A DNA stretch of 64,000 bases from Polyangiaceae bacterium (GTDB lineage: Bacteria > Myxococcota_A > Polyangia > Polyangiales > Polyangiaceae), in assembly GCA_016719945.1 (NCBI GenBank), contig JADJYE010000016.1, forward strand, positions 1-64,000. Reading direction: 5' to 3'. The position numbers and the translations under genes are program-made. Shown here in pieces: positions 39,431 to 48,462 of this stretch (its first letter is position 1; the number at the start of each line of letters is the position of its first letter). A model generated the notes under the pieces. The model searched no databases, had not been told where the DNA came from, and saw nothing but the letters and a program-made list of their open reading frames with translations.

Positions 39431-41697
39431 GTGAGAGCGACGCGCGTGTCCCTGGGCCTGCTGCTGTCCGTCGTCGCGCTCGCGTGCGGCGACGACGACG
39501 ACGACGTGACCTCGGCAGGCGGCGGCGGGCACGGCGGCGCCGGGGCCGCCGGCGGCGCGCAGGCGCAGGGGGCGCCGGCGGAGAGGCCCCCGTGTGCGGG
39601 ACGGCGAACGGCGAGCTCCCAGCCGGGCTCACGACCCTCGCCTGGGACGACGGGGTCGCGAGCACGAACCTGCGCGAGCAGTCCTTCGCGATCACGGTCG
39701 ACGGCGACGACTTCGTGCTCAACGAGGAGCCGCTCCACGAGGCGGTGCGCTTCGATCTCGACCACCCCGCGCGCGTCCACGGCTTCTCGATCCGCTGGGG
39801 TGGCCTCGCCGACGACGCGCCCCCGACGACCGAGCTAGTGGCCGGTCTGTACGGCGACTTCGGCTACAACGGCTTCGATTTCTGGGCGCCCGAGCCGCTG
39901 TTCAGCGGCTCGCGCTGCGCGGGCGACGCGGACGACGACGGCTTCGTCACCTACGTCTTCGACGAGCCGATCGAGGTCGCCCACCCTGGCCTGATCTACG
40001 TCGCGCACCTCGCGCAGCCCGGCGAGCCGGTGTTCGACTTCGACGGTACGACCGCGAACGAGGAGGGCTCGTGCGCCCTGTTCGACGACTGCCACAGCGC
40101 GCTCAACATGCCCGACGCGCTGCCCTTCACCTACTTCAACGGCGTCTCGTTCCCGTTCCAATACGACTTCATGGTGCGGCTGCACGTCGAGTACACCGAC
40201 CAGGTCGCGCCCGAGGAGAAGATCTTCCAGCCGCTGGAGCCCGTCGCGGGCGCGCACGCGTCGTTCGGGGACATCGACGCGGACGGCGACGACGACCTGA
40301 TCACCGACGGCCCGACGCTCTGGCTCAACGACGGCGCTGGCGCCTTCACGGACGGCACGCAGGCGAGCGGCATCGCGGCCCTCGGCGTCTCGGCGACCGG
40401 CGGCGTCTTCGGGGACTACGACAACGACGGCTGCCTCGACCTGTTTCTGTACGCCGAGTCGTACACCGCCCCCGACGTGCTGTTGCACAACGAGTGCGAC
40501 GGCACGTTCACCGATCGGACCGCGGTCGCCGGGATCAGCGATGTGCAGAGCTACGAGGCGTGCGGCGCCCCGGGGGTCAACGTGCGGTCGCCGACCGCGG
40601 CCGCCGCGTGGCTCGACATCGACGCGGACGGCTTCCTCGACCTGTTCCTCGCGAACTTCATCTGCTGGGACTCGGGCAACACCTACGTCGATGAGGTCTG
40701 GCGCAACCGCGGCGACGGCACCTTCGAGAGCTGGACGGCGACGCGGGGGTTCTCGCAGCTCGAGCGCGCGAGCCGCGGCGCGGCGCCGGTCGACGCCGAC
40801 GCCGACGGCGACGTCGACCTCTTCGTGAACACCTACCGCCTGCAGAAGAACTTCTTCTACGAGAACCTCGGCGACGGGACGGTGGCCGAGGTCGCGGGCG
40901 AGCTGGGCCTCGGGGGTGAGGTCTCGCAGGGGTACTACGGCCACACCATCGGCGGCGCGTGGGGCGATCTCGACGGAGACGGCCGGCTCGATCTGGTGGC
41001 GGCGAACCTGGCGCACCCTCGGTTCTTCGATTTCTCCGACAAGACGCAGGTGCTGCTGCAAGGCAGCGACGGGACCTTCGCGGACCTGCAGGGGGAATGG
41101 TCGGTCCCGCAGGGAGCGGCGGGCCTGCGTTACCAAGAGACCCACTCGGTCCCCGCGCTCGCCGACTTCGACCAGGACGGAGACCTCGACCTCGTGATCA
41201 CGGCCATCTACGACGGCCGACCGACCGACTTCTACTGGGGCGACGGCGACGGCACGTTCACGCTCGACGCGTACCACGCGGGCATCACCACGCGAAACGG
41301 CTGGGGCGTCGCGCTCTCCGACGTCGACCTCGACGGGGACGTCGACGTGTTCGCGGGGCGCCCGTTCCGCAACGACGGGGAAGGCCTCGGCCACTTCGTG
41401 CAGGTGCGGGTCGTCGGCAACCTCAGCGCCAACCGCGCCGCGATCGGGGCGACGGTGCTCGTCGACACGCCGACGCGCACCCTCGTGCGCCACGTGCAGG
41501 GAGGCACAGGCAAGGGCGGGCAAGACTCGCTGTACCTGCACTTCGGGCTCGGCGACGAGGACACCGTCGACGCGATCCGCGTCGTCTTTCCGGGCTCGGC
41601 CGCGCCGCTGGAGGTGCTCGGTCCGTTCGACGCCGACCAGCGGGTGTGGATCTACGAGGACGGGACCAGCGCCCTCGGATGGGTGAACCCGACCTGA
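39431..41697 (+). CDS. FG-GAP/VCBS and ASPIC-UnbV repeat lipoprotein, frameshifted near start
   Basis: Large surface lipoprotein. The signal (RATRVSLGLLLSVVALACGD, lipobox) reads from 39431, while the body reads in another frame from about 39590 on. One missing base within the Gly-coding run around 39540-39590 joins them. The body carries seven calcium-type DxDxDGxxDL motifs (GDIDADGDDDLI, GDYDNDGCLDLF, LDIDADGFLDLF, VDADADGDVDLF, GDLDGDGRLDLV, ADFDQDGDLDLV, SDVDLDGDVDVF), as in beta-propellers. It ends with an ASPIC/UnbV domain (NRAAIGATVLVDTPTRTLVR, QDSLYLHFGLGDEDTVDAIR). Likely an extracellular adhesin or binding propeller; probably expressed just before the cytochrome. Confidence 0.85.
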
Positions 41698-41712
41698 GCC
41701 GCGCGCGTCGGA

Positions 41713-41731
41713 TGCCGCGCCTTTTGCGGCA
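41713..41731 (+). terminator. hairpin after the FG-GAP protein gene
   Basis: TGCCGC, loop GCCTTTT, GCGGCA; 16 nt after the stop codon. The stem is short and there is no downstream T-run. Confidence 0.35.
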
Positions 41732-41760
41732 CCGCGCGCAATCGCGGCGGATGCCGGACC

Positions 41761-41800
41761 GGAACGTTCGTCAATTTTCGTCAAATTGCGCAGATTTGCG
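41761..41800 (+). promoter_or_regulatory. AT-richer region with direct repeats upstream of cytochrome gene
   Basis: TTCGTCAA occurs at 41767-41774 and again at 41777-41784, one helical turn apart, preceded by GGAAC at 41761. A related TTGCGCAGATTTGCGC follows. The GGAAC/CGTC pair recalls an ECF-type promoter but its spacing is short. Likely promoter or operator of the cytochrome gene; transcription start unknown. Confidence 0.35.
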
Positions 41801-41843
41801 CTGCATGCCGCCAATGGCGTGGGACTTGCCGCGCGCGCTCACC

Positions 41844-43694
41844 ATGCGCGTTGCTCGTTGGCTCGGGTGGTCGGCTGGGCTGCTCGGGGTGTCCTTGAGC
41901 AGCGCTTCGCTCGCACAGGTGAGCGGCACGGTCAGCGACGGCGCGACGCTCCAGCCCATCGAGGGCGCGCGCGTCTCGGTGCAAGCCAGCCAGCTCGAGA
42001 CGACGACCGACGCGGCGGGTGCGTTCACCCTCCCGGGGGTGAGCGGCGACGTGGTCGTCGTCGCCGCCGCGCCCGGGTGGTTCAACCATGGACAGCCTGT
42101 CACCGCGCCGGCGGTGGGCCTCGCCTTTCAGCTCGAGGCGGTGCCGGCGTTCGATGACCCGGCGTATTCGTTCCCGGCGCCGAGCGCGTGCGCCACCTGC
42201 CACCCGACTCAATACGGGCAGTGGGCGACGTCCCCGATGGCGCACGCGGGGGACAACACGTGGGTCTATGACACCTACGACGGAACCGGGACGCCGGGCG
42301 GCGCCGGCGGGTTCGTGTACCTCGACGACTCGGCGCTCGCCGCCGAAAACCCTGCGTCGGAGTGCCGATCGTGCCACCAACCGGAGCCCTGGATCCTCGA
42401 CCCGTATTCGGCGCTCGAGCCTCTCGGCGCGCTCTCGCAGGAGTCGCTCCACGGGATCTCGTGTGTCATCTGCCACCAGACGGCCGACATCGACGAGACG
42501 CGGCCCAACTTCCCCGGGATGTGGCCGGGGATCGTGACCTTCCAGCGGACCCCGCCGGGTGAGGTCGTGATGTACGGAACGCTGGGCGACGTGAGCTACG
42601 AGGCCCCCGGCGTCATGCGTGCGTCGTATCAGCCCGAGCTCGCGAGCGCCGTGTGCGCCGCTTGTCACCAGGACAAGAACGACCCCGACCTGGATGGCGA
42701 CTTCGAGGAGGACGACGGGGTCATCTCCGAGCCGACCTACCTCGAGTGGCTCGACAGCCCCTACGCGGACGCAGAGGCGCCCGAGTACGCGACCTGCGCG
42801 AGCTGTCACATGCGTCCGACCTCTGCGAACGCCGCGTGCATCGTGCAGCCAGAGCTCAGCCGGCCGGAGGGGGACGTGCGAGAGCACACCTTCCGCGGGA
42901 CCGACGCCTACTTCCTCGAGAACGCGCTGTCGCTCGAGGTCGACGCCGCGCAGCTCGGAGGCGAGCTGAACGCCACGGTCACGGTGACCAACGATCGAAC
43001 CGGGCATCACGTACCCACGGGCGTCACCATCCGCAACGCGATCTTGCTCGTCGAGGCGGTGAACGTGGCCGACGGCGCCCCGCTCGAGCACCTCGGCGAT
43101 CAGCTGGTGCACGAGCTGGGTGGCGTGGGGGACCCCAGCGAGGGCTACTTCGCGGGGCTCCCCGGGAAGCTCTTCGCGAAGGTCAACCACGACGCGAGCG
43201 GCGCCGGGCCGACCTTCTTCACCGACGCGGCTGGGATCACCTTCGACACGCGCATCCCGGCGCTGGCCTCGGACGTCACCAGCTACGTGTTCGCGCTCCC
43301 ACCAAGTGGGGGCAGCGTCGAGCTGCGTGCCCGCGTCATCTATCGACGGTCTTGGCGCGCCCTGGTCGACGCCAAGGGCTGGACGACCGACGGACACGGT
43401 GCCCCCCTCGAAGACGTCGCGGCCCCGAGCTTCGGCCACGTGATGGCGTCAGCCGAAACGACGCTGGAGGTCGAGCCGAGCGGCGCGGGTGGAGGCGGCG
43501 CGGGTGGAGGAGGGCCTGGCGGCGCCCCAGCAGGCGGAGGCTCGCAGGGTGGCGGTGGCTCGGGTGGCGGTGAGACCAGCGAGGATGGCTGCGACTGCAG
43601 CGCTGGGGGGCGCTCCAGCGGGCGCGCCGCCGGCGCGCTCGCGCTGCTCGCGCTCGGCGTCGTCGTGGCGAGCCGGCGTTCGCGGCGAAGATAG
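41844..43694 (+). CDS. pentaheme c-type cytochrome with MYXO-CTERM-like anchor
   Basis: 616 residues from the ATG at 41844, which gives a signal peptide (cut after SLAQ); earlier in-frame ATGs at 41806 and 41815 are less likely. Domain order: a carboxypeptidase-regulatory-like beta fold (VSGTVSDGATLQPIEGARVS), then five heme sites CATCH, CRSCH, CVICH, CAACH and CASCH in residues about 118-330, a beta-rich region, a Gly/Ala linker, and a C-terminal sorting signal: a CDCS motif, a hydrophobic helix (GRAAGALALLALGVVVAS) and RRSRRR. This matches MYXO-CTERM, whose Cys is processed for surface display. Probable outer-surface electron-transfer protein; redox partner unknown. Confidence 0.9.
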   Translation: MRVARWLGWSAGLLGVSLSSASLAQVSGTVSDGATLQPIEGARVSVQASQLETTTDAAGAFTLPGVSGDVVVVAAAPGWFNHGQPVTAPAVGLAFQLEAVPAFDDPAYSFPAPSACATCHPTQYGQWATSPMAHAGDNTWVYDTYDGTGTPGGAGGFVYLDDSALAAENPASECRSCHQPEPWILDPYSALEPLGALSQESLHGISCVICHQTADIDETRPNFPGMWPGIVTFQRTPPGEVVMYGTLGDVSYEAPGVMRASYQPELASAVCAACHQDKNDPDLDGDFEEDDGVISEPTYLEWLDSPYADAEAPEYATCASCHMRPTSANAACIVQPELSRPEGDVREHTFRGTDAYFLENALSLEVDAAQLGGELNATVTVTNDRTGHHVPTGVTIRNAILLVEAVNVADGAPLEHLGDQLVHELGGVGDPSEGYFAGLPGKLFAKVNHDASGAGPTFFTDAAGITFDTRIPALASDVTSYVFALPPSGGSVELRARVIYRRSWRALVDAKGWTTDGHGAPLEDVAAPSFGHVMASAETTLEVEPSGAGGGGAGGGGPGGAPAGGGSQGGGGSGGGETSEDGCDCSAGGRSSGRAAGALALLALGVVVASRRSRRR

Positions 43695-43715
43695 GAGTGG
43701 TATGACGGGTCGCAC

Positions 43716-44564
43716 ATGGCGCCGCGCGACCTCGAAGGAAAGACGCTCCTCGTCACCGGCGCGAACACCGGCATCGGCCGGGCTACGGCGACCGAGCTGG
43801 CTCGGCGAGGCGCGCACGTGGTGCTCGCGGCTCGCTCGGAAGACAAGACGCGCCCCGTGCTGGCCGAGCTCGCCAAGGCGGGGGGCGACGTCTCCTTCCT
43901 CGCCCTCGACCTGTGCGACCTGGCCTCGGTGCGGGACGCGGCGCTGCGGCTGCTCGAGGGTGGCCGCCCGCTCGATGTGCTCATCAACAACGCGGGGGTC
44001 GCCGGCCAGCGCGGTGAAACCAAGCAGGGCTTCGAGCTGCACTTCGGGACCAACCACCTCGGCCACTTCCTGTTCACGAAGCTGCTCTTGCCGCGCCTCG
44101 CCGAGGCCAAGGGCGCGCGCATCGTGAACGTGTCGAGCGGCTCGCACTACCAGGCGCGGGGCATCGATTTCGAAGCCGTCCGCCGGCCGACGAGCTCGGT
44201 GACGGGGCTACCCGAGTATGAGGTCAGCAAGCTCGCGAACAACCTGTTCACGACGGAGCTCGCGCGCGGCCGCTCCGGGGGCGCGGCCAGGAGCTATGCG
44301 CTGCACCCAGGGACGGTCGCGAGCGACGCCTGGCGGCGCATCCCCTGGCCGGTCCGCTCGATCATGAAGCTGTTCATGATCACCAGCGACGAAGGCGCGA
44401 AGACCACGCTCTACTGTGCGACCTCGCCGGAGGTCGAAGCCCAAGACGGCCTCTATTACGACCGATGCCGCGCCAAGAAGCCGAGCGCAGAGTCCGAAGA
44501 CGCTGCGCTCGCGAAGGAGCTGTGGGAGCGGAGCGAGGAGTGGGTCGCGCCGTTCTCGAGCTGA
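43716..44564 (+). CDS. short-chain dehydrogenase/reductase, retinol-dehydrogenase-like
   Basis: 282-residue NAD(P)H-dependent oxidoreductase. TGANTGIG is the cofactor loop, NNAGVAG the second block, NVSSGS the catalytic Ser and YEVSK the Tyr-Lys pair, all at standard spacing. AARSE after the second strand suggests NADPH preference. The C-terminal end follows the retinol dehydrogenase/WWOX-like subgroup, whose bacterial substrates are mostly unknown. It begins 22 nt after the cytochrome stop and ends 1 nt from the convergent YegP gene. Confidence 0.92.
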   Translation: MAPRDLEGKTLLVTGANTGIGRATATELARRGAHVVLAARSEDKTRPVLAELAKAGGDVSFLALDLCDLASVRDAALRLLEGGRPLDVLINNAGVAGQRGETKQGFELHFGTNHLGHFLFTKLLLPRLAEAKGARIVNVSSGSHYQARGIDFEAVRRPTSSVTGLPEYEVSKLANNLFTTELARGRSGGAARSYALHPGTVASDAWRRIPWPVRSIMKLFMITSDEGAKTTLYCATSPEVEAQDGLYYDRCRAKKPSAESEDAALAKELWERSEEWVAPFSS

Positions 44565-44565
44565 G

Positions 44566-45051
44566 TCACTCGGCGTCGGCGACCTTCTCGCTGGCGATGA
44601 GCCCAGCGACGGTCTCGAGGCCGCGCTGCGCGTTCGAGACGGAGGCGTAGATCTCGCTTCGAGCGATGGTCTCGCCGTTCTTCGCCGCCAGGACGAAATA
44701 GGCCTGCCCGTTGTCGAGCTCGAAGAGCTCGTACGAGGCCTCATCGCGGCCGTTCTCGCGGACGCTCTCGGTGGCGCCCTCGGCGCCGGAGGCGTCCTCG
44801 TAGCCCTCGGACTGCAGGACGATCTCCCCGTTCGCGGCGCGCAGGTTGAAATACGCGTCGCCGTCTCGCCCTTGGAAGACGCTGAAGTGAGCGCCGCCGG
44901 TCTCGGCAGCCTCGACGCGGAGCTGCTTCACGACGAGCTTCTTGACCGCGTCGGCGCCGCGCTGCGCGTTCGACTTCGAATCGTAGGTCTCGCTCGTGCC
45001 CACGATCGCGCCGTTGCCGGCCACGATGTTGAAGTACCACTCGCCGTTCAC
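44566..45051 (-). CDS. YegP-like (DUF1508) protein, three repeats
   Basis: 161 residues from a GTG at 45051; an in-frame stop lies about 13 codons upstream. It has three copies of the YegP-type beta module with the core W/AYFN-x-x-A-x-NGxxxxxSExY: GEWYFNIVAGNGAIVGTSET, AYFNLRAANGEIVLQSEGYE and AYFVLAAKNGETIARSEIYA, joined by helical NAQRG-type segments. E. coli YegP has two modules. The family is small and cytoplasmic with no established function. Convergent with the dehydrogenase gene. The stretch GGTTGGTTGGTTGG lies just upstream of its start. Confidence 0.85.
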   Translation of the reverse strand: MNGEWYFNIVAGNGAIVGTSETYDSKSNAQRGADAVKKLVVKQLRVEAAETGGAHFSVFQGRDGDAYFNLRAANGEIVLQSEGYEDASGAEGATESVRENGRDEASYELFELDNGQAYFVLAAKNGETIARSEIYASVSNAQRGLETVAGLIASEKVADAE

Positions 45052-45450
45052 AGCCTCGAGGGGCTCCTGGTTGGTTGGTTGGGCCTAGAGCAACCGATGT
45101 ACCAACTTCACCCACATCACCGTCATGAGTGCTTCCCGATACTTATGGAAGCTCTCCACCCGGGGTGGGTTCTCTTGGTGGGGATCATATGATCCAGATA
45201 TGGATCTCCTGCCTGCACCCTCCCAGCGAGGTCAGCCGTGAAGCGCGCCTTCCAGGATTGAAAGGAGCCCGGACCGAGCCGTCGTCGAGCCCGGCGCTTC
45301 CCACTTTCGTACATTTTTGGAATCCCTCGGGGTTCCGGCGGGCGCTGGACAGGTGCACATCGAGCACGAGCGCTGGCCCGAAGATCGCATCGCCCTCTGC
45401 GAAGCGAGCTTTCGTCTTTCGGATGGGAAAGGCGGGAGGGAAGGGGCGCC
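45052..45450. other. intergenic region without a supported gene
   Basis: About 400 nt of lower and uneven GC content between the YegP gene and a small Cys protein. No frame shows a convincing protein; one long minus-strand frame here is Ser-rich and lacks a start and domain. It contains a GGTT triple repeat (about 45071-45084), the stem CCACC-CGG-GGTGG near 45161, and two overlapping palindromes at 45183-45206. It probably carries promoter sequence for flanking genes or a remnant of an inserted element. Confidence 0.5.
45183..45206. repeat. two overlapping palindromes in AT-rich patch
   Basis: GATCATATGATC (perfect, 45183-45194) overlaps GATCCA-GATA-TGGATC (45191-45206). Such dyads in an otherwise GC-rich gap could be operator sites. 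Confidence 0.5.
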
Positions 45451-45636
45451 ATGAGGACCGACGGGCTCAAGAAGCTGGAGCCGCAAGAGCTGGACGAGGA
45501 GGACGACGACGCGGAGGCGCCGATCAGCCACCAGTGCGTGGACTGCCGAGCGCAGTCGCCGCCGACGCGCACCCAGCACACCCTCTCGTCCGTAGGTGTT
45601 GAGGTCGACCCCAGGGACGCGCTCTTCGAGTGCTAG
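45451..45636 (+). CDS. small Cys-containing protein, possibly truncated
   Basis: 61 residues with a fair ribosome site (GGGAGGGAAGGGG). An acidic N-terminal half (EPQELDEEDDDAEAPIS) is followed by CVDCRAQSPPTRTQHTLSS, then VGVEVDPRDALFEC and a stop. The CxxC piece recalls small zinc proteins in which a second CxxC pair follows a Trp/Arg-rich stretch; here the second pair is missing, so the frame may be shifted or the gene cut short. A pairing with the final Cys alone is unlikely to bind zinc. Function unknown; the lipoprotein gene begins 41 nt later. Confidence 0.4.
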   Translation: MRTDGLKKLEPQELDEEDDDAEAPISHQCVDCRAQSPPTRTQHTLSSVGVEVDPRDALFEC

Positions 45637-45677
45637 CCTGGTAGGAACGGCCCCCGCTGGCTTAGGAGGATCCCCGT

Positions 45678-46475
45678 ATGAACGTCTCGCGGTCGCTCTT
45701 CATGGTCGTCGCTCTCGTGGGTGGTCTGAGCACCGGCTGCCATGCTCGAGTGTACGGCCACGCCCACGTTCGCTACGTCGAGCCGGCGCCGGTCGTCTTC
45801 GTCGATGCTCCTGACCTCGTCTTCGTCGAGCCGGGCATCTACGTGGTGCGCGACTGCGACCACGCCGTCTACTACATCGACGGCTACTACTACTCGTATC
45901 GCGGGGGCTCCTGGTACCACGCGTCCCACTGGAACGACCCCTGGGTGTCGGTGAACATCAACGTCGTCCCCAGCGTGGTCGTGCACCGCGACCATCGCAC
46001 CTACGTGCGCTACCACGGGCACGCGGGTGCCCACGTCATGCGGGACGAGCGACCCCGCCGTCACGCGGCCAACCCGAGCCAAGGCGGAGGTCACCAGGCG
46101 TCTCAGCCGTCGCGCCAGGGCTCCTCCCCGAGTCACGGGAGCTCCGCGCCCGAGCACAACACCCGGTCGGCGAACATGAGCGACGCGCACGCGTCGGGCA
46201 AGGTCTCGTCGGCGCCTCAACCGTCCCATGCGACGCCCGCGAGGAGCGACAACGATCCGAAGGAGATGCGGATCAAGACCGACGCGGACATCGGCCAGCG
46301 GTCGAAGGACGACGGGCCCAGCAAGCCGTCGAAGAGCGAGCCCACGACCCGCGCGTCGGCGTCCCCGTCGCCCATGAAGCCGGCAGCGCAGCCGTCGAAG
46401 AGCAAGTCGAGCCCGGCGGCCTCGGCCCCCGCCACGAAGAAGGCGCCCACGAAGAAGGTGAAGAAGAAGAAGTAG
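45678..46475 (+). CDS. lipoprotein with aromatic-rich domain and basic tail
   Basis: 265 residues. A good ribosome site (AGGAGG) precedes the ATG. Signal peptide with lipobox STGC; a Tyr/Trp/His-rich domain (VYYIDGYYYSYRGGSWYHAS, HWNDPWVSVNIN) of the kind found in YXWGXW-type lipoproteins; then a long hydrophilic Ser/Pro/His tail and a very basic end (APTKKVKKKK). The aromatic domain may bind glycan or wall material and the basic end may contact polyanions; both are inferred from composition. Convergent with the Sel1 lipoprotein gene, 12 nt apart. Confidence 0.75.
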   Translation: MNVSRSLFMVVALVGGLSTGCHARVYGHAHVRYVEPAPVVFVDAPDLVFVEPGIYVVRDCDHAVYYIDGYYYSYRGGSWYHASHWNDPWVSVNINVVPSVVVHRDHRTYVRYHGHAGAHVMRDERPRRHAANPSQGGGHQASQPSRQGSSPSHGSSAPEHNTRSANMSDAHASGKVSSAPQPSHATPARSDNDPKEMRIKTDADIGQRSKDDGPSKPSKSEPTTRASASPSPMKPAAQPSKSKSSPAASAPATKKAPTKKVKKKK

Positions 46476-46487
46476 CCCTCGGGCCCC

Positions 46488-47786
46488 TCACTTCTTCTTC
46501 TTGGGGGCTGCGTTCTCGCAGCCCTCCTTCTTTCCGAGCGAACAGGCTTTCCTGAAGGGCTCGAGCGCGGCGTCGGGGTCTTTGGGAAGCCCGACGCCGT
46601 CGCGCATCGCGACCCCGAGCTCGATACACGCGGCCGCGTGAGCGAGTGTACAGCCGCGCTCGAGCGCGTCCTTGGCGCGCTTCGCATCGGGCTTGCCGAG
46701 CGTGTTGCGCAGCGACGCGCCGCCGAGCGCGAGGCACGCGGTCCCGTCGCCTCGGTCGCAGGCCGCTCCCAGCTGCTCGACCGCTCGCGACCTGTCGGCC
46801 TCGCTCTTCGACGCGATCGCCAGGGCCAGACACGCCGCGCCGTGGCCCAGGTCGCAGGCCCGCGCGCGCAGCTTGGAGGCGCGCCCCCCGTCGCCGAGCT
46901 GCGCCGACCAGACCTCGCTCGCCTCGTGGCACCCCTCGGCGATCTTCGCGTCGCAGCGACCCTCGAGCACCTTCGCGAGGCGCTCGTGGGCTCCTCGCGC
47001 GTCCCCCTTCTTCGCCTCGGCGAGCTCTCGACACCCCTCCGGGAGGCCGGCGTCGCAGGCCCTCTCGAACGCGGAGGCGCTCGCGCTCGGGTCGGCGGGA
47101 ACACCCCGCCCGCGCGCCTGGGCGCGGCCGAGGCTGAGGCAGGCGCGCCCGTCGCGCTTGTCGCACGCGCTCGCCCAGAGCTTCGCGGCGCTCTGGTTGG
47201 CCGCCTCGGCGCGCGAGAGATCGGCCTTGATGCCCCACCCGTTGGTGAACACGACCCCGAGCCTCGCGCACGCGTCGGCCTCCGCGCCCTTGCACGCGGC
47301 CTCGAGCAGCGGCACCGCGCGCAGGTAGCCCTTGATCGCGCGATCGGGGTCCGGAAATCGCAAGTCGCCGGTCCACCTTCGCTCGGCGGCGAGCGCGCAG
47401 GCCACGCCGTCGCCGAGCTCACACGCCTTGTCCTCGAGCTCGAGCGCGCTCGAGGGGCTGCGCGGCTCGGGGAGGCCGAGCAGCGTGAGCCTCGACAGCT
47501 CGCGACACGCTACGGCGACGCCCGCCTCGCAGTCACGGCGGAGGGCCGCGGACGCCGCGACGAAGTCGGCCTTCGACTCTGCGTCGCGGGCCCCGGCGCC
47601 GCAGTCGCTCGTGCTCGAGGGCACGCACGGCCCCGCGGCGGACGCCGACGCGCCCGACGGCGGTGGAGGTCCCTCGGCCGCCGGCTGGGAGGACGGACAG
47701 CCCGTCGCCACGAGCAGCCCCACGCTCAAGGCCTCGAGCCGCGTCCAGCGATGGTGCCCGCCGCGAACCATTTCCCCGATGGGCAC
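46488..47786 (-). CDS. Sel1-repeat lipoprotein
   Basis: 432 residues from a GTG at 47786; an ATG at 47771 close to GGGGA is also possible. Lipobox VATGC, then a Ser/Ala/Pro linker and about eight Sel1-like repeats with the pattern C-x-x-G-x-x-x-A-C (ACELGDGVACALAA, ACDKRDGRACLSLG, ACDLGHGAACLALA, ACDRGDGTACLALG). The paired Cys in each repeat are typical of exported Sel1 proteins and would form disulfides. Ends in a basic tail (AAPKKKK). Sel1 arrays act as protein-binding scaffolds. A related array is fused to the kinase at 48463-51348 on the other side of the tRNA. Confidence 0.85.
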   Translation of the reverse strand: MPIGEMVRGGHHRWTRLEALSVGLLVATGCPSSQPAAEGPPPPSGASASAAGPCVPSSTSDCGAGARDAESKADFVAASAALRRDCEAGVAVACRELSRLTLLGLPEPRSPSSALELEDKACELGDGVACALAAERRWTGDLRFPDPDRAIKGYLRAVPLLEAACKGAEADACARLGVVFTNGWGIKADLSRAEAANQSAAKLWASACDKRDGRACLSLGRAQARGRGVPADPSASASAFERACDAGLPEGCRELAEAKKGDARGAHERLAKVLEGRCDAKIAEGCHEASEVWSAQLGDGGRASKLRARACDLGHGAACLALAIASKSEADRSRAVEQLGAACDRGDGTACLALGGASLRNTLGKPDAKRAKDALERGCTLAHAAACIELGVAMRDGVGLPKDPDAALEPFRKACSLGKKEGCENAAPKKKK

Positions 47787-47899
47787 GCTAACACCGAACG
47801 TTGGCTCGGCGGGCGAGCGCTCGAGAGCTGGCGTTACGGCATGGCCCGGTCAGCCCCTCGCAGGGCACGTCGTCATCTGGTAGGTTCCGTGCCCCCCAC

Positions 47900-47982
<83 letters not shown>

Positions 47983-47991
47983 CAAAAGGCA

Positions 47992-48009
47992 GCGTCGCGT
48001 ACGCGACGC
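47992..48009 (+). terminator. perfect palindrome after tRNA-Leu
   Basis: GCGTCGCGTACGCGACGC, an 18-nt perfect palindrome, within a wider GCAGCG...CGCTGC pairing. Placed between the tRNA and the convergent His-rich lipoprotein gene; a likely terminator without a clear T-run. Confidence 0.45.
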
Positions 48010-48023
48010 GCGAGCGCTGCGCT

Positions 48024-48320
48024 TCAGTCGACGACGACCCAGATGCCGGCGCGCAGGTGGTGGCCGCAGCCCTCGCGGTGGACGTGGCTCTGCTCGTAGT
48101 ACCACTCGTTTCGGTACTGGTAGTGGCCGCACGAGTGGTCGTGGGCGTGCCCGCGGACGACCACCCAAGGCACGCCTCGGTGGTGGACATGGCCGTGCGC
48201 GTGGGGCTTCGGGATGTTGATGTGCGGCCCCTTCACCGAGGCGCGCATGGAGCCGCGCACGTAGCAGCCAGACGAGCCGATCGAGATGAGCGCGAGCAGC
48301 GCGAGCGATGCGAGCTTCAT
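48024..48320 (-). CDS. small His-rich lipoprotein
   Basis: 98 residues. Ribosome site GGAGGG lies before the ATG at 48320. The signal peptide ends in SSGC. The mature part is rich in His with paired spacing: PKPHAHGHVHHRGVPW, GHAHDHSCGHYQYRNEWYYE, SHVHREGCGHHL. Such clusters usually bind zinc, nickel or copper, so it may be a periplasmic or outer-membrane metal sink (inference). Two Cys beside His (HSCGH, EGCGHH) strengthen this. Divergent from the kinase-Sel1 gene across 142 nt. Confidence 0.75.
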   Translation of the reverse strand: MKLASLALLALISIGSSGCYVRGSMRASVKGPHINIPKPHAHGHVHHRGVPWVVVRGHAHDHSCGHYQYRNEWYYEQSHVHREGCGHHLRAGIWVVVD

Positions 48321-48462
48321 GGTCCCTCCTGCCGGGCGAGAAGCCTCAGGGTACGGCAGGGGCGCGCGGATCTTCTCGCGAAAATTTCGCGAGCTCGGGA
48401 GAGAAACGTGCTCCGGCGCGCCTTGCGTCGGAGCACGTTCGGCCGTTTCCTGGCTTGTTCGT

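Noticed and set aside
39835..41814. Minus-strand open frame of 659 codons
   Set aside because: Mirror of the FG-GAP repeats; Val/Arg/Glu repeats come from the DxDxDG codons read backwards.
45123..45581. Minus-strand open frame with a Ser run in the gene-poor gap
   Set aside because: Composition comes from GAC/GAG codons of the small acidic protein read backwards; no ribosome site or domain.
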